14,078 bases of DNA. It comes from Bacillota bacterium. Its GTDB lineage: Bacteria; Bacillota; Clostridia; Lachnospirales; Lachnospiraceae. The stretch is taken from NCBI GenBank assembly GCA_017861355.1, contig JAGFXQ010000049.1:1-14078 (forward strand). The letters run 5' to 3'. Below the pieces are notes generated by a model, which worked only from the letters and a program-made list of their open reading frames with translations, was not told the origin of the DNA and ran no database searches. Position numbers and translations under genes: made by a program. Below, in pieces: positions 7,524 to 14,078 of the stretch; the first letter of the stretch is position 1, and every line of letters begins with the position of its first letter.

Positions 7524-7550
7524 AGGGTTGTTGATAAACAGAGGTTTTTT
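7495..7550 (+). terminator. Terminator of the regulator-kinase operon, enclosing the ABC promoter
   Basis: AACCTCTGTTTA (7495-7506) pairs perfectly with TAAACAGAGGTT (7535-7546). After one bulged A the stem continues for 8 bp (7508-7515 with 7527-7534, one G-T pair). T6 (7545-7550) ends it. It is a strong Rho-independent terminator 35 nt after the kinase stop. The left arm overlaps operator repeats 3 and 4, and the -10 of the ABC operon lies at the hairpin tip. Confidence 0.85.
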
Positions 7551-7572
7551 AGTAAATGAAGGAGAATTGCAT

Positions 7573-8520
7573 ATGGAAAAAATGATACATGTAGAAAATC
7601 TAGTAAAACAGTACGATAAAGCAAAAGCCCCCTCCGTGAAGGGAATCAACTTTAATGTAAGTGAAGGTGAATTTTTTGCCTTCCTTGGTCCGAATGGCGC
7701 CGGTAAGACCACAACCATCTCCATATTGACCACCACCCTGTCGAAAACATCCGGTAATGTAACCATCGCCGGATTCGATGTAAATAAAGAAGCAAGGCAG
7801 GTTCGCGAGAACGTAGGAATCATATTTCAACAGCCTAGCCTTGACCCGAATCTCTCGGCTGAGGAAAACATCCGATTCCATGCCTGCTTATACGGTATGT
7901 ACGGCTACCGCCCTTCCTTTAAAATGATGCCAAAGGAGTATCGCAATCGTGTCCTGGAGCTCTCAGAAATCATCGGTATTCAGGACTCATTGTTTAAACC
8001 GATTAAGAAGCTCTCCGGAGGAATGCAGCGTAAATTTGAAATTATCCGAAGCTTAATCCATACCCCGAAGATTCTCTTTCTGGACGAACCGACTCAGGGA
8101 CTTGATGCAGTCAGCCGGCGCGGGCTATGGGATTATATTAATACCGTCAGACATGACTTCGGAACCACCGTGTTCCTAACCACCCACTACATTGATGAAG
8201 CAGAGCATGTAGACCGGGTATGCATCATTAATCAGGGACAGATCTCTTTCGACGGGACTCCGGACATAATGAAGCAAAGTCTCTTAAAGCAGGAAGTCAT
8301 ATTAGATTCCTATGACCGTCTGGAGCTTACCAATGAATTGATCTCCTTAGGACTTAACTACCGCATCGAAGATCATGTCATCGTTCCATTCCAGGACCTG
8401 ACACCGCAAGAGATCATCAGCGGATTAACAACCAAGTTGTCCCTTCTTAGAATGCAGGAGCCAACTCTCGAGGATGCTTACGTCGATTATTTACTAAAAT
8501 CAGGAGGAAACATTGCATGA
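7573..8520 (+). CDS. ABC transporter ATP-binding protein (DrrA/NatA type)
   Basis: A 315-residue ATPase subunit that powers the membrane protein encoded next. The Walker A motif GPNGAGKTT (39-47), Q-loop FQQPSLDP (Gln86/87), signature LSGGMQ (147-152), Walker B ILFLDEP with Asp171 and Glu172, and the H-loop His205 in TTHYIDEAE are all intact. About 80 residues after the ATPase core form the C-terminal extension usual in DrrA-like exporters and end in LEDAYVDYLL. The start at 7573 has GAAGGAG 8 nt upstream; an in-frame ATG at 7528 lies before or at the predicted transcript start and inside the terminator hairpin, so it is rejected. The gene overlaps the permease gene as ATGA. The family exports drugs, antimicrobial peptides or lipids; the substrate is not evident. 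Confidence 0.95.
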   Translation: MEKMIHVENLVKQYDKAKAPSVKGINFNVSEGEFFAFLGPNGAGKTTTISILTTTLSKTSGNVTIAGFDVNKEARQVRENVGIIFQQPSLDPNLSAEENIRFHACLYGMYGYRPSFKMMPKEYRNRVLELSEIIGIQDSLFKPIKKLSGGMQRKFEIIRSLIHTPKILFLDEPTQGLDAVSRRGLWDYINTVRHDFGTTVFLTTHYIDEAEHVDRVCIINQGQISFDGTPDIMKQSLLKQEVILDSYDRLELTNELISLGLNYRIEDHVIVPFQDLTPQEIISGLTTKLSLLRMQEPTLEDAYVDYLLKSGGNIA

Positions 8521-9335
8521 ATACAATAACATCAAAAAAACCTGTTCCAAGACTTTTTCGGGAAATAAACGTGGTTATCACCATCTTATCCCGGGATATT
8601 ACCTTGTTTTTCAAATCTGTGGGAATGCTTATCATGAGCCTTGTTATGCCCTTAATTATGATGGGAATGCTCGGAGGCAGCCTTTCACAAAATATGGCCG
8701 GAGGACTTGGTTTTGATTACAATCAATATATGCTGATCGGTATGCTGGTCAATATGCTATTTATGACTACTTCTTCCGGAGTTTCTTCCTTGGTGGAGGA
8801 TCATGTAACCGATTTTACTCAGGAGATGATGATCTCACCCATCTCCCGTTATTCGATCGTGATAGGTAAGATCCTTGGTTCCTCTTTTGGAGCAATGGTC
8901 GGTATGCTTGGTACGATCCTGATTGGTTTGATCATGGGTATTTCTTTAACAATTGGACAATATCTGCTTATTCTTTTGATGGCTCCGCTCATGTGTTTAT
9001 CCGCCGGCGCAATGGCCATCATAGTGATCGGTGTGATCAAAAGCAATAAAATGGCTAATATAGCGGTTATGCTCATCACGATGCCGCAAATGTTTCTCTC
9101 CGGCGCCATTATTCCGATCAACAATTCTACCGGGATATTACATCTCTTATCCCGTCTTATGCCCATGACCTATTGTCTTGATCTTACCCGTGCCGTAGTA
9201 TATTCCGGATCACCGGAATATGCCGATGTGGTGCTGTTCAATCCCTTGGTTAATCTGGTTGCAATCATCTCTCTTACGATTATCTTTTTGGTCATCGGTA
9301 CCTATTTCTTTGCTCGAAGTGAGAAAAACCGATAA
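8517..9335 (+). CDS. ABC-2 type permease (DrrB-like)
   Basis: A 272-residue integral membrane subunit of an ABC-2 exporter. After about 20 mostly polar cytoplasmic residues come about six hydrophobic segments (for example near 35-55, 73-95, 120-145, 150-175, 180-200 and 240-262). The region MPQMFLSGAIIPINN, followed by LHLLSRLMPMTYCLDLTRAVVY, is the conserved signature of ABC2_membrane proteins. The start codon overlaps the ATPase stop (ATGA), so the two are translationally coupled and probably form a transporter of two ATPases and two permeases. With the upstream two-component pair it makes a compact sense-and-export module of the kind that gives resistance to antibiotics or membrane-active agents in Firmicutes. 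Confidence 0.93.
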   Translation: MNTITSKKPVPRLFREINVVITILSRDITLFFKSVGMLIMSLVMPLIMMGMLGGSLSQNMAGGLGFDYNQYMLIGMLVNMLFMTTSSGVSSLVEDHVTDFTQEMMISPISRYSIVIGKILGSSFGAMVGMLGTILIGLIMGISLTIGQYLLILLMAPLMCLSAGAMAIIVIGVIKSNKMANIAVMLITMPQMFLSGAIIPINNSTGILHLLSRLMPMTYCLDLTRAVVYSGSPEYADVVLFNPLVNLVAIISLTIIFLVIGTYFFARSEKNR

Positions 9336-9353
9336 GAAGATGTTGATGTCAAC

Positions 9354-9389
9354 GCCTTTGGAGTTGATTAATCATGCAACTCCAAAGGC
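9354..9389. other. Strong hairpin between convergent genes, no T tract
   Basis: GCCTTTGGAGTTG (9354-9366) pairs perfectly with CAACTCCAAAGGC (9377-9389) around a 10-nt loop. It lies between the permease stop and the stop of the minus-strand gene that follows. Neither side has a run of T, so it is not a standard intrinsic terminator, although it may block read-through or protect 3' ends. A short palindrome, GTTGATGTCAAC, abuts it at 9342-9353. Confidence 0.6.
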
Positions 9390-9408
9390 AGATCATTCAG
9401 GTCCTTAG

Positions 9409-9951
9409 TTAATTCTCTTCCCACCATCCAAACGCGATTTTGATTTTAATCAGCTTATCTCCCGGAGGCAGAAAGAATAGAGCGAATGAGCTGCCGGGGG
9501 GAATAATATACATTCCCTGAAAATCATGTTTTGTTAATGTTATGCCGGCTTCTACTCTTCTGGTGAAGGTATAGGTACCGCCCTTTGGGTTATCAGAGAC
9601 GAAATTAGCACTTTTAATCTGCACCATAGGCTGTGATGGTGGAACAATCGCCTGATTTCCGGCAGCATAATGACAGGAGACATCCACCTTTCCTGTTAGT
9701 TTACTACTAAGCCAACCTTCTGCGGTAATCGGTTGATCCGTGAAATTAGAAATCGTATAGGCATTCAAGAACATATTTACATCAGAATCAGGCGGATTGA
9801 ATAAGCCTCCCCAGGCTCCAAGATCCCCTCCGTAACTAATTATCTCAGTCTGTCCCAAGTAATACTTACCCAGATAGGAATGGTAGACGGAATCTTTTAA
9901 AACGATCGCCTTTTGTGGGTACATCTCATCCGAAATTTGTATCATTCTCAT
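9409..9951 (-). CDS. Uncharacterised protein, DUF6143-like (second of a tandem pair)
   Basis: A 180-residue protein without signal peptide or membrane segment. It is a clear paralogue of the gene upstream of it: both share LGxYxxGQTE near residue 28, AWGGxxNP, the N-terminal-half motif TIxNFxDQ, NQAIxPPxxP in the middle and a C-terminal WWEE. The short alternating hydrophobic stretches look like an all-beta sandwich. The pattern recalls the family named DUF6143 in clostridia and bacilli, but I assign that from memory with limited certainty. GGAAGGAG precedes the ATG at 9951; a second ATG two codons later is possible. It starts 4 nt after the stop of its paralogue, so the two form one transcript. 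Its function is unknown. Confidence 0.85.
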   Translation of the reverse strand: MRMIQISDEMYPQKAIVLKDSVYHSYLGKYYLGQTEIISYGGDLGAWGGLFNPPDSDVNMFLNAYTISNFTDQPITAEGWLSSKLTGKVDVSCHYAAGNQAIVPPSQPMVQIKSANFVSDNPKGGTYTFTRRVEAGITLTKHDFQGMYIIPPGSSFALFFLPPGDKLIKIKIAFGWWEEN

Positions 9952-9955
9952 ATCA

Positions 9956-10501
9956 CTAACTCCTTCCGATTCTCTCTTCCCACCAGGTTAATACAATAGT
10001 TGCAGTGATGATTTTCTGTCCTGAAGATCTCAGAAGAATGGAGAAGGTTCCTCCTTGACCGATTATAATGGACCCTTGGTGCGAATCACTGACTAATGTG
10101 GAATTCGGAGTGACAATACGCCCAAAGATATCCGTTCCATTCTGTAGGTTCTCATTCAGATATTCCGCTTGCCACATCGCAGCCTTCGGCCTTGGAGGTG
10201 GGGTAATCGCCTGGTTCGATGGTACAATCCTCGTACCTTCCATAGCATGATAAGGTGGAATCGCGTTCAGCCATATTTCAGCATCAAAGTTCTGATCTCC
10301 AAAGTTCGTAATTGTGAATATATCAAAGTATAGATTTACTCCGGAATATCTTGGATTGATGATGCCTCCCCAGGCACTTAACCCGTTTCCAAAATGTAGC
10401 TCCTCTGTCTGTCCTATAAAATATCTTCCCAACCGTGCATTCCATCCAGGGCTGGTCAGATCCACTACCTCAACCGGTAGCTCACTCCTTCTATCCATCA
10501 T
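9956..10501 (-). CDS. Uncharacterised protein, DUF6143-like (first of a tandem pair)
   Basis: A 181-residue soluble protein, paralogous along its whole length to the one encoded after it. Shared motifs are LGRYFIGQTE (about 25-34), LSAWGGIINP (about 44-53), FTITNFGDQ (about 65-73), SNQAITPPPRP (about 98-108) and the near-terminal TWWEE. Identity outside the motifs is modest, so the duplication is old. The start is one of two adjacent ATG codons (10501 or 10498) with AAGGA upstream. The minus strand upstream has CATAAAATA (plus-strand positions 10545-10553), which fits the -10 pattern of the sporulation factor sigma-K, with a weak AACT 16 nt further up; that is only suggestive. Its role is unknown; a spore or cell surface role is one possibility. 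Confidence 0.85.
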   Translation of the reverse strand: MMDRRSELPVEVVDLTSPGWNARLGRYFIGQTEELHFGNGLSAWGGIINPRYSGVNLYFDIFTITNFGDQNFDAEIWLNAIPPYHAMEGTRIVPSNQAITPPPRPKAAMWQAEYLNENLQNGTDIFGRIVTPNSTLVSDSHQGSIIIGQGGTFSILLRSSGQKIITATIVLTWWEERIGRS

Positions 10502-10665
10502 ATCGTCATCCTTTTTCTTAAATCCTTTCGGAAATCCATATTAGTATTTTATGAATTATCTAGGTGTTAAGTTCCAAAGATATTGGTATGAGACTTAGTT
10601 GAAAGACACTTATTTGTATTGATGAGATATTTTTTAAACTATAATACTTAAGATTTTCTTTCAAT

Positions 10666-10711
10666 ATTACTTAAGTAATTGAATTCTTCCCTAATTATGG
10701 TAATATATAAT
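10666..10711 (+). promoter_or_regulatory. Candidate promoter and palindrome before the protease gene
   Basis: TTGAAT (10679-10684) and TAATAT (10701-10706) are 16 nt apart, with an overlapping TATAAT at 10706-10711. A perfect 14-bp palindrome, ATTACTTAAGTAAT (10666-10679), abuts the -35 and could be an operator; TACTTAAG also occurs 23 bp upstream at 10645. The whole region is very AT-rich, so chance is a real alternative. Confidence 0.3.
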
Positions 10712-10787
10712 TTAACGACTTTGTAAATATTTAGGCATCTAAAGAATTCATTACTGATAAACAACAGTTCAGATTAGGGGGTAAGAT

Positions 10788-12101
10788 ATGAGAAGAAAAG
10801 CACTGACTTTATTATTGGTATCTGTCATATTTCTGACGTCCTGCAGCAAGGATACTCCATTGGTACCACAACCGTCTACGAATGAGGCCGACTATACCGC
10901 TTACGATTACAGTGATCATACAGATTCCAGCGAAGCAGTCTATAAAACTTTGCTCGCGGATACTTCAGCGATCGGGGAGGGCAAACCGGTATTCGCCCAG
11001 AATGAGCTTCCTGCTGATTGGAGTTGGGTACGGTTTCCGGGTTTTGATGCGAAGGATGAAGTATTCGGTTACGATGTGAGAAGCTGTGATATTTCCGGGG
11101 AAGACTTAAGCCCGGTAACAGACTTCAATGATCTGTGTTTTGACACGAACACAACATGGCCGAAACAGCTGCCCGAGGGTTTTAATCCGAAGAAGCTGCT
11201 TAATGATAACAAGAATCCCGGACTTGGCATACGGGCCTTACATAAAAAAGGAATTACAGGAAAAGGGGTCGGCATCGCAATCATCGACCAGGCACTCCTG
11301 CTTGAACACGAGGAATACAAGGATAATATTAATCTATATGAACGGATCCATTGTAGTGATGACACCGCACAGATGCATGGTCCCGCAGTCGCAAGTATCG
11401 CTGTCGGTAAGAAGATCGGTGTGGCTCCGAAGGCAAAGCTTTATTATATCGCATCTACCTTTGGGCATTCTACAGATTCAGGATATGACTTCGATGCCTC
11501 AATTATGGCGGATGCTATCCTTCGAATTCTGGAGGTAAACGAAGATCTCCCGAAAGAGGACAAAATAAGAGTCATCTCCATCTCCAAGGGTTATAGCAAC
11601 CGGGATAACGGTTACGATGAACTCCAGGCTGCCATCAAGAAGGCTGACGAGGCGAATGTATTTGTCCTTACTACCTCCACTGGCGAGTATTATAAGGATT
11701 TCAACCTCTTTGGAATGGATCGGGACTATGAGAAGGATCCGGAGGAAGTCAGCTCTTATGAACCGGTATCCTGGGTCGCTGAGGATTATTATAGCAATCC
11801 GGAGCGGTATGCGAGTTATAATTTTATGCTTGTCCCTATCGGCTCAAGGACAATCGCAGGGTGCACGGACACAGATGATTATGCTTTGGCTCATAACGGC
11901 GGGCTTAGCTGGGCTGTTCCCTGGTGTGCAGGGTTTTACGCCCTTTGTTGCCAGGTCAAACCGGATATTACACCTCAGGAATTCATAGAACTTGCATATT
12001 CAACCGCTACAACAACCGAGATTGAACATGAAGGGAAGACCTATTCCTTCGGGAAAATCATCAATCCTGCTGGTGTAATTGATGAGTTGAAGAACAAGTA
12101 A
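10788..12101 (+). CDS. Subtilase-like (S8) lipoprotein
   Basis: A 437-residue predicted lipoprotein. The signal peptide ends in lipobox LTSC with Cys19, followed by a Ser/Thr/Asp-rich tether and about 100 residues without a recognised domain. A divergent subtilisin fold begins near 150: GVGIAIIDQALLLEHEEY gives the catalytic Asp167, AQMHGPAVASIAVG gives His197, and GGLSWAVPWCAGFYAL gives Ser374. The third motif replaces the usual GTSMAAP with GLSWAVP, and the segment that normally holds the oxyanion Asn (GN) reads LTTSTGE (about 294-300), so this residue appears to be missing. All three triad residues are present, so slow or specialised proteolysis is possible, but the protein could instead be non-catalytic. 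GGGGG lies 7 nt before the ATG. It is monocistronic, divergent from the DUF6143-like pair and convergent with the isomerase gene. Confidence 0.88.
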   Translation: MRRKALTLLLVSVIFLTSCSKDTPLVPQPSTNEADYTAYDYSDHTDSSEAVYKTLLADTSAIGEGKPVFAQNELPADWSWVRFPGFDAKDEVFGYDVRSCDISGEDLSPVTDFNDLCFDTNTTWPKQLPEGFNPKKLLNDNKNPGLGIRALHKKGITGKGVGIAIIDQALLLEHEEYKDNINLYERIHCSDDTAQMHGPAVASIAVGKKIGVAPKAKLYYIASTFGHSTDSGYDFDASIMADAILRILEVNEDLPKEDKIRVISISKGYSNRDNGYDELQAAIKKADEANVFVLTTSTGEYYKDFNLFGMDRDYEKDPEEVSSYEPVSWVAEDYYSNPERYASYNFMLVPIGSRTIAGCTDTDDYALAHNGGLSWAVPWCAGFYALCCQVKPDITPQEFIELAYSTATTTEIEHEGKTYSFGKIINPAGVIDELKNK

Positions 12102-12150
12102 TCCATATGGATTAACCGGATCAGATATTTAAAATTCCTCTTTATACAAT

Positions 12151-12189
12151 AAAAAGCAGCAATCAAAAGATATCAGATTGCTGCTTTCT
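12151..12189. terminator. Bidirectional terminator between protease and isomerase genes
   Basis: AAAGCAGCAATC (12153-12164) pairs with GATTGCTGCTTT (12176-12187) over 12 bp around an 11-nt loop. On the minus strand it ends in T5 (12151-12155), right after the isomerase gene; on the plus strand the T run (TTTCTT) is weaker and serves the protease gene. Confidence 0.87.
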
Positions 12190-12201
12190 TAGTGTTGTAA
12201 A

Positions 12202-13941
12202 TTATCTTATTGTGGCAACGATCACTCGAACCGTCTTTCCTTCCCATGACTCGATTAGGAGATGTTCCACGTTGGCAGGAACAATAAATGTCTCACCGTA
12301 GTGTATTTTCTTCGGTACCCAGCTGTCATCGCTACTTTTTAACCAAGCCTCTTCACCCTCAATCAGGTTCAGTACTGCCACAGAATCATCCAGTAATATC
12401 TCAACCTTCTCCCGAAAAGTGTATCGCTTGGTTTCAATAAACTCATATCCATGTAATCCGGTCCGTTCTATCATACCATTTTCATCATTCTGAAGAACAG
12501 TTTCTTGATGTATTAGGTTGCTTCTTACCCAGTGAGTATCACGATCCCACTGTATGTTCTTCTTTCCGTGATTGATATGCACCGGTCTTGGAAGTCCGTC
12601 CAGTCCAATTTGACCCCAGTCCCATAATTTAAAGGTAAAGATATAAGGAGTTGCACTTATCTCGAGGACCTGAGTATCCTTACCGGAACAGTGAACTGTC
12701 CCTGCTGGAATTAAGATGTGGTCGTGCTTTTTTACAGGTATTCGATTAACATACTTTTCTGTGTCAAATACTACTTCACCACGGTCTGCTGCCTCAAGAT
12801 CAGAAATCATTGCATCCGGGTCAATCCCCTCCTTCAGCCCGATATACACACAACTGTCTTCCGTAGCATCCAGTATATAATAGCTCTCATCCTGAGTATA
12901 ATTCATTCCAAAGGTGGACTTGATGTAATCAAGGGTAGGATGGACCTGTAGTGACAGATTGCCGCCTTCATAGGTATCCAACATATCAAATCGGATCGGG
13001 AATTCCGCTCCAAAGGTATGGTAAACCCTTGCACCAAGCAGCTCCTCGGGGAATAGCTTGACAAGATTCATGGCTGGAAAGGATAGAACGTTTTCACCAA
13101 AAGCAAACCTTACGCTATTTTCTTCCGGCACTCCGTCAAATGCCCAGCCTAAATTCTTAACATCTCCACCTGCGCCAAAATTGTTCTTCATCCACTGGCC
13201 ACCCCATACACTCTGATCAAAATAAGGCTCCATGCGGAAGGGCTCTCGTGAAATTTGGTGGAATGCTGTATAGAAGGACATCTGATCAATTACCTTAAGC
13301 TCCTCACTTACCGTAGCATCCACCCAATAATTGATTGCTGTAAAATGTTCTTCTTTGTGGGTATCTGCAAGCCGCCACTCAACAAAGAATCCTATTTTAT
13401 ACTTTGTAAGAATAGGCGCCTCCGGGTTCTCAAACAACCAGTTTGCCATGCCTCTGCGAAATCTCAACTGAATCTCCCAGCGGGTAATATCAAAATAATA
13501 ATGAAGATCTGCTTTAGCAAAAAGGCTTGCACCAATTCCCACAATAAAGATAACTTGATTTTTATTCTCTTCTATCTTTGACTTGGCCTCAGCAACTTTC
13601 ACATGATCGAAGCAATTTTCTAATCGGTCGCTAACCATGTAGCCAAACACTCGGTCCTCCGTAATATTTTTATCATACCTCTGATACAGCTCTTCCTCCG
13701 ATAATTTGCAAGTATCCGTATCAATGAGTAGCTTATGATTTATTCCGTTCAGGAGTGAAGTCAAGCTTTCCTTATCGACTCCGGGATATAAATCGAATAC
13801 AAAAATCTTATTACCCAGGTCAATCTGACTTTTGATTAGCTCTGTCAGCTTATTATTTCCAATGATAACATCTTCCTGATTATCGGTAACATTAATACAA
13901 GGTTTCAAATCATAATTTCGCCCAGTCGGGTAGTCAGCCAT
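12202..13941 (-). CDS. Class I phosphomannose-isomerase-like protein with N-terminal extra domain
   Basis: A 579-residue protein. Residues from about 235 to the end match class I (cupin, zinc) mannose-6-phosphate isomerases, which interconvert mannose-6-phosphate and fructose-6-phosphate: zinc-ligand motifs NLSLQVHP (Gln332, His334), QDESYYI (Glu352) and GTVHCSGKDTQVLEIS (His417), plus GLPRPVHI near the active site. Ordinary enzymes of this type have about 310-390 residues, so the first 200 or so are extra. That part contains VIFIVGIGASLFAK and RWEIQLRFRRG, reminiscent of uridine-kinase-like P-loop folds, but no GxxxxGK is seen, so a catalytic kinase is unlikely; this comparison is by eye. 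GAAGG precedes the ATG by 7 nt. It follows a GntR regulator gene after 17 nt, so a sugar-responsive operon is likely. Confidence 0.88.
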   Translation of the reverse strand: MADYPTGRNYDLKPCINVTDNQEDVIIGNNKLTELIKSQIDLGNKIFVFDLYPGVDKESLTSLLNGINHKLLIDTDTCKLSEEELYQRYDKNITEDRVFGYMVSDRLENCFDHVKVAEAKSKIEENKNQVIFIVGIGASLFAKADLHYYFDITRWEIQLRFRRGMANWLFENPEAPILTKYKIGFFVEWRLADTHKEEHFTAINYWVDATVSEELKVIDQMSFYTAFHQISREPFRMEPYFDQSVWGGQWMKNNFGAGGDVKNLGWAFDGVPEENSVRFAFGENVLSFPAMNLVKLFPEELLGARVYHTFGAEFPIRFDMLDTYEGGNLSLQVHPTLDYIKSTFGMNYTQDESYYILDATEDSCVYIGLKEGIDPDAMISDLEAADRGEVVFDTEKYVNRIPVKKHDHILIPAGTVHCSGKDTQVLEISATPYIFTFKLWDWGQIGLDGLPRPVHINHGKKNIQWDRDTHWVRSNLIHQETVLQNDENGMIERTGLHGYEFIETKRYTFREKVEILLDDSVAVLNLIEGEEAWLKSSDDSWVPKKIHYGETFIVPANVEHLLIESWEGKTVRVIVATIR

Positions 13942-13958
13942 ATCGTAACCTTCTTTAT

Positions 13959-14078
13959 CTAGAGATTCACAGAGTATCTATACTTATCTCCGGGATAATA
14001 ACAGACGGAATATTCCACCTCATTATCCTGTTGATCATAGGCTACTCTTGTTCTTTTAAATGTTGGGAAGCCTTGTGC
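13959..14078 (-). CDS. GntR-family transcriptional regulator, C-terminal end (UTRA domain)
   Basis: Only the last 39 codons lie in the window; the frame is open at the right edge. The peptide ends VEYSVCYYPGDKYRYSVNL, which matches the final strands of UTRA effector-binding domains (ligand sensor of the HutC/FarR subfamily of GntR regulators), where a GD-Y-Y-V-L pattern closes the domain. The winged-helix half lies beyond the window. The gene ends 17 nt before the isomerase-like gene on the same strand, so the two are probably cotranscribed, and the regulator may respond to a phosphorylated sugar linked to that enzyme. The match is short, so the assignment rests on the pattern alone. Confidence 0.78.
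   Translation of the reverse strand, partial: AQGFPTFKRTRVAYDQQDNEVEYSVCYYPGDKYRYSVNL

Noticed and set aside
7528..7572. An upstream ATG that would extend the ABC ATPase by 15 residues
   Set aside because: It lies at or before the predicted transcription start and within the terminator hairpin, has no ribosome site, and the added residues do not fit the family; GAAGGAG serves the ATG at 7573.
8849..9166. A 105-codon antisense frame across the permease gene
   Set aside because: Complement of hydrophobic codons gives a hydrophobic shadow; no start signal and no family pattern.
9354..9389. An intrinsic terminator at the hairpin after the permease gene
   Set aside because: Neither strand has a T run after the stem, so it is reported only as a hairpin.
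11128..11538. A 136-codon open frame inside the protease gene in another phase
   Set aside because: Composition is Arg/Ser-rich as expected for an out-of-phase reading, and the gene it overlaps has clear motifs.
13255..13581. A 108-codon plus-strand frame opposite the isomerase gene
   Set aside because: Antisense to a conserved coding region, without ribosome binding site or meaningful motifs.

Overview
The window looks like a chromosomal segment of a low-to-moderate-GC, Gram-positive anaerobe of the Clostridia, most likely Lachnospiraceae-like. This rests on strong GGAGG-type ribosome binding sites, lipoproteins with Gram-positive lipoboxes, OmpR/PhoB-type two-component genes beside an ABC-2 exporter, and the overall protein style. 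The taxon is inferred from gene style, not from a marker gene. I see no rRNA, tRNA, CRISPR array, prophage or complete insertion sequence. No gene-free stretch exceeds 300 bases; the longest are 10502-10787, 2888-3154 and 5491-5734.

Layout. Positions 1-816 (+) hold the 3' end of a hybrid sensor kinase (ATPase domain plus receiver). Peptidase T (856-2082, +) follows and ends at a terminator whose loop seems to carry a 54-bp insertion with IS3-like ends. Three unrelated minus-strand genes come next: a small lipoprotein (2294-2887), a TIM-barrel sugar isomerase/epimerase-like protein with its own terminator (3155-4015), and a MATE efflux pump (4123-5490).

Divergent from the MATE gene is the most coherent functional unit (5735-9335, +): an OmpR-family response regulator, a short-loop sensor kinase overlapping it by 14 nt, and an ABC ATPase and ABC-2 permease that overlap as ATGA. 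Tandem 11-bp repeats of the TTTAAC/TTTACA type precede both the regulator gene (two copies) and the ABC pair (four copies). In both places the last repeat ends exactly 4 nt before a -10-like hexamer. The model is an autoregulated two-component system that switches on a small exporter. The ABC promoter lies in the loop of the terminator that closes the regulator-kinase operon, so transcripts arriving from upstream would stop while activated initiation would escape.

The rest holds two tandem paralogues of an uncharacterised family (9409-9951 and 9956-10501, -, DUF6143-like), a divergently transcribed subtilase-like lipoprotein with an unusual active-site context (10788-12101, +), and a minus-strand pair: the 3' end of a GntR/UTRA regulator (13959-14078) followed 17 nt later by a long phosphomannose-isomerase-like protein with an extra N-terminal domain (12202-13941). 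A bidirectional hairpin separates that pair from the convergent protease gene.
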